A stretch of 11,528 nt of DNA from Chloroflexota bacterium (GCA_016190545.1 JACPQI010000138.1:1-11528); one strand, 5' to 3'. Positions 1 through 11,147 are shown, numbered from the stretch's first letter. Translations and numbers: made by a program. The notes: generated by a model from the sequence alone, not told the origin.

Positions 1-94
1 CGTATGATGAAGCGCACGCCCCTAATTATACAAGCTTTTTGTAACTCAGGACACTAGGTGACGATGGGCTTGTAACGTTTGGCAGCGTCCTACC

Positions 95-856
95 CTAGTC
101 CAACAGGTTTATGGCCTCTTCAAGATGTCGGCCTGTGACTGCCAGGTATATCTGAGTTGTATTCAAGTTCTCATGCCCCAGCAACTCTTGGACTGCCCGA
201 AGGTTCGCGCCACGGTCAACGAGCCTGGTGGCAAAGTAGTGACGCAGACTATGAGTGTGAAGCTTGACATTGGCTTTCTTGGCCCAAACATACAACTTCA
301 TGCCAAGGCTTCGAGGATTCAAGCCGAAGACCAGACTGTCGCTTCCTTTATCGTTACACAGTTGGAGAAGCTTTTCCTTGAGCAAGGGATGAAGCGGGAT
401 GACGCGGTCTTTGCCGCCCTTGCCGTTCACTACCTTCAGGCGGGCTGCCCCGAAGTCAATGTCCCTTACTTTCAGATTCGCAAGCTCACTGCGGCGCAGG
501 CCCGTTTTACAGGCAGTCTCTATGAGAACTAGGTCTCTCAAGCCACATTCCTTGTGGGTCTGCTTGTCCCGAAGTGCCGACAAGAGTGTCTGAATGTCGC
601 TGTCGGGAATGAGGGGAGGAAGCTGCTTCGGCACTTTCACTCGCACGGGGAAGGGTATGCCGTGATGCTCCAAGAAGCCGCGCAGATAGGTTGCGTATCG
701 GGCCTTCGTATTGGGCGTCCGGTCAATATAGGCGGCTAGAAAACGGATTGCACTCTCTGCGGAGATGTGGTCAACCGTGGACAGGTACTTCCGCAGTAGT
801 TCACTAATCTTGTCTGTGTAGCTTGTGGAGCATCCTCTGATGCGTAGATGTTTCAC
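95..856 (-). CDS. Tyrosine recombinase / integrase (XerC/XerD-like)
   Basis: Site-specific DNA recombinase of the tyrosine recombinase family, 253 residues from a GTG start. All catalytic residues are visible: Arg121 in TGLRRSEL, Lys146 in NGKGGKDR, His202 and Arg205 in HSLRH, His228 in LLGHE and nucleophile Tyr237 in TTQIY. The His228-Tyr237 spacing matches that of XerD. Residues 1-75 resemble a SAM-like core-binding domain and 80-253 form the catalytic domain. It is shorter than XerC/D (about 300 residues). It ends at a TAG codon and lies 86 bp downstream of tRNA-Val on the same strand, which suggests the integrase of an element inserted at that tRNA rather than the housekeeping dimer-resolution enzyme. 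The start is uncertain: there is no Shine-Dalgarno before the GTG, and the codons just upstream (reading LLADY) look like the beginning of the first helix, yet the open frame offers no earlier ATG, GTG or TTG. Confidence 0.9.
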   Translation of the reverse strand: MKHLRIRGCSTSYTDKISELLRKYLSTVDHISAESAIRFLAAYIDRTPNTKARYATYLRGFLEHHGIPFPVRVKVPKQLPPLIPDSDIQTLLSALRDKQTHKECGLRDLVLIETACKTGLRRSELANLKVRDIDFGAARLKVVNGKGGKDRVIPLHPLLKEKLLQLCNDKGSDSLVFGLNPRSLGMKLYVWAKKANVKLHTHSLRHYFATRLVDRGANLRAVQELLGHENLNTTQIYLAVTGRHLEEAINLLD

Positions 857-870
857 ATAATCTGCGAGGA

Positions 871-892
871 GTGATAAGCAGGGTGATAAGCA
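871..892. repeat. Short tandem direct repeat between tRNA-Val and the integrase
   Basis: The 10-mer GTGATAAGCA occurs at 871-880 and again at 883-892, separated by GG, giving a 12-bp period. It lies between the tRNA 3' end and the recombinase start. Repeats in this position can be arm-type binding sites for an integrase or excisionase, but two copies are too few to be sure. In the recombinase frame the repeat equals four codons. Confidence 0.5.
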
Positions 893-942
893 ACGAGTGG
901 AGTCAGCAGAGGCGTTGACGAGCGGATATGGGGTAGATACGG

Positions 943-1019
943 TGGTGGGCGGTAGTGGACTCGAACCACTGACCTCCGCGATGTCAACGCGACGCTCTAA
1001 CCAACTGAGCTAACCGCCC
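943..1019 (-). tRNA. tRNA-Val (anticodon GAC), CCA encoded
   Basis: Read on the minus strand this folds as a complete cloverleaf. The acceptor arm pairs GGGCGGT (1013-1019) with ACCGCCC (947-953), with discriminator A at 946. The D arm is GCTC/GAGC with GG in the loop. The anticodon stem is TCGCG/CGCGG around loop TTGACAT, giving anticodon GAC, which reads valine codons GUC and GUU. The T arm is AGTGG/CCACT with loop TTCGAGT. The CCA end is encoded at 943-945, so the mature molecule is 77 nt. It lies 70 bp downstream of the cytochrome gene and 86 bp upstream of a tyrosine recombinase, and it is the likely integration target of that element. Confidence 0.96.
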
Positions 1020-1029
1020 ACGCCCCATG

Positions 1030-1058
1030 AGTGTAGCAAACGACTCGGCGAGGCGCAA
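1030..1058 (-). promoter_or_regulatory. Candidate promoter for tRNA-Val
   Basis: On the minus strand TTGCGC (1053-1058) and TACACT (1030-1035) are separated by 17 bp. This places transcription start about 4-6 nt before the first base of the tRNA, a normal distance for a tRNA promoter. The -10 is good and the -35 matches only in TTG, so this is a moderate call. Confidence 0.5.
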
Positions 1059-1089
1059 ATGGCGGGCGCAAGGGAGGGAACGTTTGCGT

Positions 1090-1590
1090 CTACTTGAGGC
1101 TCAGCAGATAGGCGACCAGGTCTTCCCTCTCCTGGACGGTCATGCCGGACCACAGGTCGGGCATGAGGCCGGGAGGGAACCCGGAGACTACGAAGGCGTT
1201 GGGGTTGGAAACAGACTCGACAATGTAGTCGCGCGCCGACATGCCGGGCTTGCGCGTGTCCGCCCTGGCGCCGATGCCTCCCAACCCCGGCCCCACGAGT
1301 TGGGCTGAGGTTGTGGTATGGCAGGCAGCGCAACCCTTGCTGTTAAAGACCTGGGCGCCACGGGCGGGGTCACCACCGCTGGCTGGAGGTTGGGTCGCCG
1401 TGGCGGCCGGTGGGCGGGTCGCCGTGGCCGCAGGGCGGGTAGGTGTGGCAGTCGCTGCCGGTCTTGTCGTCGCTGTAGGGCGTGGTGCGGGCGTACTTGT
1501 TTCTCCACCACCGCAGGCGGCGAGAAGCAGCCCTCCCGTCATCACAAGTCCAGTTATCCAAAGACCAACTCGCAACCGCATCATTCTCAT
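1090..1590 (-). CDS. Membrane-anchored monohaem cytochrome c (lipoprotein)
   Basis: A small electron-transfer protein of 166 residues. The N-terminus (basic MRMMRLR, hydrophobic stretch, then LLAAC with Cys26) is a lipoprotein signal peptide, so the mature protein should be tethered by lipid to the outer face of the cytoplasmic membrane. A Pro/Ala/Thr/Arg-rich spacer follows (about residues 34-73). The C-terminal domain (about 74-166) is a class I cytochrome c: haem-binding CAACH at Cys87, Cys90 and His91, and a likely axial Met143 in GLMPDLW. The protein ends AYLLSLK, as many such domains do. I chose the ATG at 1588-1590 because GGAG lies just upstream and a consensus -10 lies at 1645-1650. 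A longer in-frame start at 1689 would precede the promoter and overlap pyrD. ATG codons at 1584 and 1581 are also possible starts. Its redox partner is not visible here. Confidence 0.88.
   Translation of the reverse strand: MRMMRLRVGLWITGLVMTGGLLLAACGGGETSTPAPRPTATTRPAATATPTRPAATATRPPAATATQPPASGGDPARGAQVFNSKGCAACHTTTSAQLVGPGLGGIGARADTRKPGMSARDYIVESVSNPNAFVVSGFPPGLMPDLWSGMTVQEREDLVAYLLSLK
1372..1491 (-). repeat. Low-complexity Pro/Ala/Thr/Arg linker within the cytochrome gene
   Basis: This stretch encodes an imperfect repeat built around RPAATAT (TRPAATATPT, RPAATAT, RPPAATAT) between the lipobox and the haem domain. Such spacers hold an extracytoplasmic domain away from the membrane. The DNA is a GC-rich imperfect tandem repeat and could vary in length between strains. 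Confidence 0.75.
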
Positions 1591-1644
1591 CCTTCTCCTG
1601 CTTTCTCCACCGTGCTTGTGAAAGCTGCGCAAGTAGAAGAGCGT

Positions 1645-1653
1645 ATTATACCA
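1645..1653 (-). promoter_or_regulatory. Extended -10 promoter for the cytochrome c gene
   Basis: On the minus strand TGG followed by TATAAT (1645-1650) is a perfect extended -10 element, located immediately after the pyrD stop codon. No good -35 is present at 17 bp (TGCCCA, 3 of 6), which is acceptable for extended -10 promoters. Transcription would start near 1637-1639, giving an untranslated leader of about 48 nt before the ATG at 1590. The cytochrome can thus be expressed independently of rpoBC-pyrD. Confidence 0.6.
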
Positions 1654-1657
1654 CGGC

Positions 1658-2632
1658 CTATCGCGGATGGGCAGCGCCCACCAGGTCACTCACCCGTTTT
1701 ACGCCGTGGTCACGCATCCACCGCGTAAGCCCCTCCAGGACCTCCAGCGACGCCCTGGGACTGTAGAAGTTCGCCGTGCCCACCTGCACTGCCGTCGCTC
1801 CCGCCATGAGGAACTCGATGGCGTCCTGCCCCGTCTCGATACCACCAATACCGACGACCGGCGCCTTCACTGCCTGCGAGACCTTGTACACCATGGCCAG
1901 CGCCACGGGCTTGATGGCGGGGCCGGACAGCCCGCCGGTCCGGGTGGAGAGCAGCGGCCTGCGGCCCTCTGCATCAATCGCCATGCCCACGATGGTGTTG
2001 ATGGCGCAGATGGCGTCCGCGCCAGCCTCTTCCACGGCCAGAGACTGCTCCACCGGGTCAACGTAGTTGGGCGTGATTTTCACCAGCAGTGGAAGGCCGG
2101 GGGCGGCTTTCTTCACCGCAGCGGTCAGCCTGGCGGCGTTGGCTGGATTGCAGCCGAACTCCATACCCCCTTCCGACACGTTGGGGCAACTGATGTTGAG
2201 CTCCAGCGCCGCTACGCCCGGCGCCCCGTCCAGCGCCTCGGCGATGGCCACATACTCCTCCAGCGTCTCGCCGCAGATATTCACCACCACCGGCACCCGC
2301 CACCCGGCCCACACCGGGGCCTTCTCCTCTATCAGCGCCTTGACGCCCACGTTTTGAAGGCCGATGGTGTTGAGCATGCCCGAAGGAGTCTCCGCCGCGC
2401 GGACCTGGGGATTGCCCTCCCTGGACCTCAGCGTGGTGCCTTTGCAGACGATAGCGCCCAGCCTCTGGATATCGAAGAAATCGACGAACTCCGTGCCATA
2501 GCCGAAGGTGCCGGAGGCCGTCATGACGGGATTGGACAGTCGAAAGCCGTTGGGATGGCGCGGCGCAATATCCACGCTCGTGTCAATGTCCAGTGGCTCC
2601 ACCTGTCGCTGGTCGGTACGGCGTGATCTCAT
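1658..2632 (-). CDS. pyrD: Dihydroorotate dehydrogenase, class 1B catalytic subunit
   Basis: Oxidises dihydroorotate to orotate in de novo pyrimidine synthesis; an FMN-containing TIM-barrel enzyme in the cytoplasm. At 324 residues it is slightly longer than typical class 1B proteins because of about 15 extra N-terminal residues. Visible signatures are NPVMTASGTFGYG (34-46), the loop ELNISCPNV (144-152) whose Cys149 is the catalytic base of class 1 enzymes, the substrate-binding Asn-rich segments, GGLSGPAIKP (233-242), and the FMN phosphate-binding GIGGI (261-265) and GTANFY (285-290). The Cys base and the cytosolic form mark class 1, and the sequence is closest to class 1B, which normally pairs with the iron-sulfur/FAD subunit PyrK. 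No pyrK lies nearby. It starts 45 bp after rpoC with no Shine-Dalgarno; GTG codons at residues 11 and 20 are alternative starts. It is probably cotranscribed with rpoBC to the extent that RNA polymerase passes the intervening hairpin. Confidence 0.95.
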   Translation of the reverse strand: MRSRRTDQRQVEPLDIDTSVDIAPRHPNGFRLSNPVMTASGTFGYGTEFVDFFDIQRLGAIVCKGTTLRSREGNPQVRAAETPSGMLNTIGLQNVGVKALIEEKAPVWAGWRVPVVVNICGETLEEYVAIAEALDGAPGVAALELNISCPNVSEGGMEFGCNPANAARLTAAVKKAAPGLPLLVKITPNYVDPVEQSLAVEEAGADAICAINTIVGMAIDAEGRRPLLSTRTGGLSGPAIKPVALAMVYKVSQAVKAPVVGIGGIETGQDAIEFLMAGATAVQVGTANFYSPRASLEVLEGLTRWMRDHGVKRVSDLVGAAHPR

Positions 2633-2644
2633 GACAGATACGCA

Positions 2645-2672
2645 ACGGGGAGAGGTCTTTTCCTCTCCCCGT
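2645..2672 (-). terminator. Perfect hairpin between rpoC and pyrD, terminator-like without U-tract
   Basis: ACGGGGAGAGG (2645-2655) and CCTCTCCCCGT (2662-2672) form an 11-bp perfect stem with a 6-nt loop. It begins 5 nt after the rpoC stop codon. On the transcribed minus strand the downstream bases are TGCGTATCTGTC, so the U-run of a classical intrinsic terminator is missing. It could be a U-less terminator, an RNA-stability element for the rpoBC message, or a partial barrier that sets pyrD expression. Its 3' base is 12 nt from the pyrD ATG. Confidence 0.6.
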
Positions 2673-2677
2673 ACATC

Positions 2678-6997
<4,320 letters not shown>

Positions 6998-7003
6998 GGG
7001 ATG

Positions 7004-10000
7004 TTACTTTCCTCCCTTTTCGCCAGACTGCTTTCCAGCAACCGCTTCCGCCTCTTGGCCTGCGACCTCGGCATCCTCCTCGCCTGAGGGCAGCACGCCA
7101 GCCGGCTCCTGCTCATTCAGCAGTTCCACGGACAGCCCCAGGCTCTGGAGCTCCTTCAACAACACGTGGAAGGACTCCGGCACACCAGGCTGATAGATGT
7201 CTTCCCCTTTCACGATGGATTCATACGTCTTCACGCGGCCTACGACATCGTCTGACTTGATGGTGAGTATCTCCCGCAGGTTATGGGCGGCGCTGTAGGC
7301 CTCCAAGGCCCATACCTCCATTTCCCCGAAGCGCTGGCCGCCGAATTGGGCCTTGCCTCCTAGGGGCTGCTGCGTGATGAGAGAGTAAGGACCGGTGGAA
7401 CGGGCATGGACCTTGTCCTCCACAAGGTGAATGAGCTTCATGATGTACACAAATCCCACCGTCACCGGCTGGTCGAAGGCCTGGCCTGTCCGCCCGTCAT
7501 GGAGCCTCATTTTCCCGAAGACCGGTGGCGCCACGTTGCTCTGTCGGTGCAACTGAAGGGCCTTGTCATGGAGGTCCTCCAGGGACATGTTCGACGAGAC
7601 CCGTTGCCCAATGTCCTTCAGCCATACTTCCAGGGCGGCCCGAGTAGCATAGCCGGCGTGGCCGTCGGCAAAGGTCTTCTCCGGATCGTAGCCTTTCTCT
7701 TTTGTCCACGCCCTGGCCTTGGGCAGGTCCACCGAGCCCTTGCCATCGCCGTTCGTACCCGGCGTATGGGCACGGCTCTGCAGCACAATCCAGGCCCGGG
7801 CCAAGGCGTCCGAGATCTCCTCAGGAGTGGCCCCGTCAAACACGGGCGACACCACCTTGAAACCGAGCTGGTTGGCCGCCCAGCCCAGATGGGTCTCCAG
7901 GACCTGGCCCAGGTTCATGCGGGACGGCACGCCGATGGGGTTCAGGATGATATCAACGGGTGCGCCGTCGGCCAGGAAGGGCATGTCCGCCTCCGGCATG
8001 ACGCGGGCGATGACGCCCTTGTTGCCGTGGCGGCCCGCCACCTTGTCGCCGGCGGTAAGCTTGCGGGTCTGAGCGATGAGGATGCGCACCAGCTTGTTGA
8101 CGCCGGGGGACAGTTCGTCATGGTTCTCGTGGGAGAACACCTTCACATCAATGACCTTGCCCCGCTCGCCGTGCGGCACGCGCAGCGAGGTGTCCTTCAC
8201 CTCCCGGGCCTTCTCGCCGAAGATGGCACGCAGGAGTTTCTCCTCCGGTGTCAACTCCGTTTCGCCCTTAGGTGTGATTTTGCCCACCAGAATGTCACCG
8301 GGGGCCACTTCGGCCCCGATGCGGATGATGCCTTCCTCATCCAGGTCCTTCAGGCTCTCCTCGCCCACGTTGGGAATGTCCCGCGTAATCTCCTCAGGAC
8401 CCAGCTTGGTATCGCGGGACTCACACTCGTGTTTCTCAATGTGGATGGACGTGAACTTATCCTCCCGTACCACCCGTTCGCTGATGATGATAGCGTCCTC
8501 ATAGTTATAGCCCTCCCAGCTCATGAAGGCGCACAGCACGTTCTGGCCCAAGGCCAGGTCACCGCGCTGGGTGGAGAAACTGTCAGCCAGCGGGTCGCCG
8601 GGCCGCACGTAGTCGCCCCGCGCCACGATAACCTTCTGGTTGATGCAGGTCCCCTGGTTGCTGCGCATGAACTTGATGGGCGTATGGACATGGTCTTTGC
8701 CCTGCTGGTCCCTGACCACCACCCTGTCGCCGGAGGCGTGGACCACCTCGCCCTCCACCTCGGATAGCAGCACCTGGGAACTGTCAAGGGCCACGCGGCG
8801 CTCCATGCCTGTGCCCACCAGCGGCGATTCCGAGTTGATGAGAGGCACAGCCTGGCGCTGCATGTTGGAGCCCATGAGAGCGCGGTTGGCGTCGTCGTGC
8901 TCCAGGAAGGGAATAAGAGCCGTGGACACACTCACGATCTGCTTGGGCGAAATGTCCATGAGGTCTACGGCCTCCGGCGTCACCTGGGTGAACTCCTGGC
9001 CTTGCCGCACCTCCAGCTTGCTCAGCGAGAACTCACCGTTGGGCTCCAGGGGCGTGTTGGCTTGAGCGATGACGCTCTTCTCCTCTTTATCGGCGGACAG
9101 GTACACCACGTGGTTGCTGGCGAAAGGCTTGATCGCCACCGGACCCTGCTTGAGGCTGGCTATAGTCTGCGCGAGAGCGGCCGTCACATTGTCCCCGGCT
9201 GAGGCGACGACTTTGCCCTTGCCGTCCTTGACGTCTGCGGCCAGGGTCCGGCCCTCCAACTCGGTCGAATTGGATGGCATTTCCTTGAAAACCTTGCGGT
9301 AGGGCGTCTCAATGAACCCGTACTGGTTAATACGGGCGTAGGAGGCGAGAGAGCCTAACAGACCGATATTCGGGCCTTCCGGCGTCTCAATGGGGCAGAT
9401 ACGGCCATAGTGGCTGTGGTGCACGTCACGCACATCAAACCCGGCGCGCTCCCGGGAGAGGCCCCCAGGGCCCAAGGCGGACAGGCGACGCTTGTGCGTC
9501 AGCTCCGCCAGCGGGTTGGTCTGGTCCATGAACTGGGAAAGCTGAGAGCCGCCGAAGAACTCCTTGATGGCCGCCACCACCGGGCGGATGTTGATGAGGG
9601 CGTTAGGCTCCGCATTCTGGGGATCGATCAGGGTCATGCGCTCCTTCACCACACGCTCCATGCGCAGCAGACCGATGCGGAGCTGGTTCTGGATGAGCTC
9701 GCCCACGCCGCGCACCCGGCGGTTGCCCAGGTGGTCGATATCGTCAGACTCCTCGTCGCCGTTGTTGAGGCGGATAACGCGGCGCACCAGCTCCACCAGG
9801 TCCTCCCGGTGCAGCACCCGCACACTGCGGTGCGCCTCTCCACCCAGGACTTTGCAGAATTCGCGGAAGGCGTTCTGGGCCTGCGCGTTCACCGACTTGC
9901 CGGAAGAGACCAGGCGCGTAATCTCTTCCCGCGCTTTCGTCGCATAGCCCTCGGCGGCCTCCCTCGTGAGCAAGGAGCTTGCGGCCTGGGCCTCCAACTC

Positions 10001-10993
10001 CTGGAAGGCAATAGTCATAAGGTCGCGCACCGGCTTGCGGGCGCTCTCGGCTAAGTCGCCGGACGCCAGGGCCTGCTTGAGAGTAGCCTCACGCAACTTG
10101 TGCGCTTGCTCCGCGGTGAATGCACGTTCCAGACGAGTGTTGATCTTGTAGCGGCCTACCTTACCCAGGTCATAACGACGGAAATTGAAGAAAAGGGCCT
10201 TCATGAGGGCCTGCGCATTCTCCAGATTCGGGGGCTCGCCCGGCCGCAGACGGCGGTAGAAGTCCAGCAACGCTTCCTGCTCCGTTTTCACGCCCGGCTC
10301 CCGTTCCAGCGTCGTCTGGATATAGCGGTGGTCGGGACTGGTGTCCACACCAGTGAAGAGGTTCAGCAGGTCCTCATCCGACCCCAGACCCAAAGCGCGC
10401 AGGAAAGTGGTTATAGGGATTTTTCGCTTCCGGTCCACCTTCACGGACAGCACATCTCGGTTGCTGGTCTCGAACTCCAGCCAGGCGCCCCGGTTGGGGA
10501 TGAGCTTGGCGTAGCAGAGGTCGCGTCCGGTGGTGACGTCTTTCTCCCGGGTGAAGTAGACGCCCGGAGAGCGGATAAGCTGGTTCACCACCACCCGCTC
10601 AGCGCCGTTAATGATGAATGTGCCCCGCTCCGTCATGAGGGGGATATCACCCAGGAACACCTCTTTAGCGATGATCTCGTTGGTGTCCTTGCGCCGCAGC
10701 TCCACGGTGATGTAGAGCGGCGCGGCGAACGTGAGGTCACGCCGCCGGCACTCCATCTCCGAGTTCTTGGGCTCCCGGAAATCGTACTTCACGAAGTGCA
10801 GCTCGTACTTGCCACCCGTGAAGTCTACAATGGGCGAGATCTCGTCGAAGAGCTCCCGCAGGCCCTCCTGCTGGAACCAGCGGAAAGAATCGCGCTGGCT
10901 CTGGATCAGGTTCGGGAGAGGGATGACTTCCGGGACGCGGCCATAGCTCTTGACAGGCACGGGGCGGGTCTGTGTAGAGACAGAGAGAACCAT
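7004..10993 (-). CDS. rpoB: DNA-directed RNA polymerase subunit beta
   Basis: Second catalytic subunit of RNA polymerase, 1329 residues. The start MVLSVSTQ is supported by the downstream family-typical segment [17 protein letters not shown] (24-40). Upstream, GGAG lies 11 nt from the ATG and AGAAGG lies 1 nt from it, so the ribosome site is imperfect. The rifampicin-binding cluster is intact (483-505), with Gln487, Asp490, His500 and Ser505 equivalent to E. coli 513, 516, 526 and 531, so the enzyme should be rifampicin-sensitive. [10 protein letters not shown] (417-426), [16 protein letters not shown] (530-545) and the active-site lysines in [13 protein letters not shown] (Lys984, Lys992) are present. 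The C-terminal anchor [20 protein letters not shown] (1212-1231) is conserved, followed by an acidic Glu/Ala/Gly tail. An insertion of roughly 85-95 residues lies at about 1062-1158. No rplJ/rplL lies upstream; the preceding gene is a thiolase. Confidence 0.99.
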   Translation of the reverse strand: MVLSVSTQTRPVPVKSYGRVPEVIPLPNLIQSQRDSFRWFQQEGLRELFDEISPIVDFTGGKYELHFVKYDFREPKNSEMECRRRDLTFAAPLYITVELRRKDTNEIIAKEVFLGDIPLMTERGTFIINGAERVVVNQLIRSPGVYFTREKDVTTGRDLCYAKLIPNRGAWLEFETSNRDVLSVKVDRKRKIPITTFLRALGLGSDEDLLNLFTGVDTSPDHRYIQTTLEREPGVKTEQEALLDFYRRLRPGEPPNLENAQALMKALFFNFRRYDLGKVGRYKINTRLERAFTAEQAHKLREATLKQALASGDLAESARKPVRDLMTIAFQELEAQAASSLLTREAAEGYATKAREEITRLVSSGKSVNAQAQNAFREFCKVLGGEAHRSVRVLHREDLVELVRRVIRLNNGDEESDDIDHLGNRRVRGVGELIQNQLRIGLLRMERVVKERMTLIDPQNAEPNALINIRPVVAAIKEFFGGSQLSQFMDQTNPLAELTHKRRLSALGPGGLSRERAGFDVRDVHHSHYGRICPIETPEGPNIGLLGSLASYARINQYGFIETPYRKVFKEMPSNSTELEGRTLAADVKDGKGKVVASAGDNVTAALAQTIASLKQGPVAIKPFASNHVVYLSADKEEKSVIAQANTPLEPNGEFSLSKLEVRQGQEFTQVTPEAVDLMDISPKQIVSVSTALIPFLEHDDANRALMGSNMQRQAVPLINSESPLVGTGMERRVALDSSQVLLSEVEGEVVHASGDRVVVRDQQGKDHVHTPIKFMRSNQGTCINQKVIVARGDYVRPGDPLADSFSTQRGDLALGQNVLCAFMSWEGYNYEDAIIISERVVREDKFTSIHIEKHECESRDTKLGPEEITRDIPNVGEESLKDLDEEGIIRIGAEVAPGDILVGKITPKGETELTPEEKLLRAIFGEKAREVKDTSLRVPHGERGKVIDVKVFSHENHDELSPGVNKLVRILIAQTRKLTAGDKVAGRHGNKGVIARVMPEADMPFLADGAPVDIILNPIGVPSRMNLGQVLETHLGWAANQLGFKVVSPVFDGATPEEISDALARAWIVLQSRAHTPGTNGDGKGSVDLPKARAWTKEKGYDPEKTFADGHAGYATRAALEVWLKDIGQRVSSNMSLEDLHDKALQLHRQSNVAPPVFGKMRLHDGRTGQAFDQPVTVGFVYIMKLIHLVEDKVHARSTGPYSLITQQPLGGKAQFGGQRFGEMEVWALEAYSAAHNLREILTIKSDDVVGRVKTYESIVKGEDIYQPGVPESFHVLLKELQSLGLSVELLNEQEPAGVLPSGEEDAEVAGQEAEAVAGKQSGEKGGK
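7011..7016 (-). promoter_or_regulatory. Ribosome binding site of rpoC inside the end of rpoB
   Basis: GGGAGG on the minus strand is embedded in the last codons of rpoB (for Gly-Gly-Lys), 13 nt before the rpoC ATG. The spacing is slightly long, but it is the only strong Shine-Dalgarno at this junction, and the arrangement suggests translational coupling of beta and beta-prime. Confidence 0.7.
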
Positions 10994-11041
10994 ACCTTCT
11001 CACACTCCACAAGATGGGATGGGGCAGCCTATTAAAAAGAC

Positions 11042-11076
11042 AAAAAAGCACCAGCCATTACGTATTATGCTGGAGC
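11042..11076 (-). terminator. Intrinsic terminator in the rpoBC leader (putative attenuator)
   Basis: On the minus strand GGCTCCAGC pairs with GCTGGTGC (arms 11069-11076 and 11048-11055, one T-T mismatch). Two further A-T pairs lie beyond a bulged base, and the hairpin is followed directly by six T (11042-11047) and a second T5 run (11034-11038). It lies 36-71 nt downstream of the predicted start site and about 50 nt before the rpoB ATG. Because a strong promoter lies upstream of it and rpoB downstream, it would stop part of the rpoBC transcripts. It may also end read-through from the thiolase gene. Confidence 0.65.
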
Positions 11077-11100
11077 CTCAAGGTTCTTTCTGAGCGGCAT
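11065..11100 (-). CDS. Possible 11-codon leader peptide overlapping the attenuator
   Basis: ATG at 11098-11100 opens a frame reading MPLRKNLEAPA and ends at TAA (11065-11067), inside the apical part of the terminator hairpin. The ATG is about 12 nt from the predicted transcription start, with only a weak AGG upstream, so translation is uncertain. A ribosome finishing this ORF would cover the 5' arm of the hairpin, the geometry expected if translation controls termination. The peptide shows no run of one amino acid that would point to a specific tRNA sensor. Confidence 0.3.
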   Translation of the reverse strand: MPLRKNLEAPA

Positions 11101-11118
11101 GAGCCTGACAACCCAGGA

Positions 11119-11147
11119 AGTATACCATCGAGGCAACAGAATGTCAA
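11119..11147 (-). promoter_or_regulatory. Strong sigma-70-type promoter for rpoBC
   Basis: On the minus strand a perfect -35 TTGACA (11142-11147), a 17-bp spacer and -10 TATACT (11119-11124, 5 of 6) form a near-consensus housekeeping promoter. The start site would be near 11112-11113, giving a leader of about 120 nt before rpoB. It lies in the only sizeable gene-free stretch upstream of rpoB (10994-11186), which is otherwise filled by the leader ORF, the attenuator-like hairpin and the thiolase-end stem-loop. Confidence 0.85.

Larger units (their letters stand above)
1..945. mobile_element. Right-hand edge of a putative element integrated at tRNA-Val
   Basis: The sequence to the left of the tRNA-Val 3' end looks foreign. 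It contains a complete tyrosine recombinase gene directly downstream of the tRNA in the same orientation, and its base composition is visibly less GC-rich than the rpoBC region. Tyrosine recombinases that use tRNA 3' ends as attachment sites usually regenerate an intact tRNA and leave their own gene next to it, and this is the arrangement seen. The other boundary, expected to carry a partial copy of the tRNA 3' end, is not in positions 1-94, so the element must continue beyond the left edge. Positions 1-94 hold no gene that I can recognise. The exact junction cannot be placed; it probably lies within the last 20-40 bases of the tRNA gene. The element is inferred from layout, not from a paired att site. 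Confidence 0.45.

Noticed and set aside
25..30. TATAAT on the minus strand near the left edge
   Set aside because: It is a perfect -10, but no acceptable -35 or extended -10 TG is present and the downstream gene is outside the window, so it is not called as a promoter.
1..94. Second attachment site (copy of the tRNA-Val 3' end)
   Set aside because: I looked for the T-arm and acceptor sequence and did not find it; the element must end further left.
125..532. A 135-residue open frame on the plus strand
   Set aside because: It is antisense to the recombinase, whose catalytic motifs are complete, and its translation resembles no family I recognise.
1020..1089. Terminator for the cytochrome gene
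   Set aside because: Only weak, imperfect inverted repeats and a TTGCGCC direct repeat are present, and there is no T-run; the stretch is better explained as the tRNA promoter region.
1591..1689. Upstream extension of the cytochrome to an ATG at 1689
   Set aside because: It would overlap the end of pyrD, precede a consensus promoter, and place about 33 hydrophilic/aromatic residues before a clear lipoprotein signal peptide.
7406..8767. Long plus-strand open frame (453 codons) opposite rpoB, and similar long frames opposite rpoC
   Set aside because: These are codon-bias shadows of highly conserved GC-rich genes; the translations are His/Leu/Gln-rich and show no domain.
9480..9560. Possible natural rifampicin resistance change in the beta subunit (Thr492, where E. 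coli has Asn518)
   Set aside because: Thr at this place is normal in rifampicin-sensitive bacteria such as Bacillus, and the key residues Asp490, His500 and Ser505 are unchanged.
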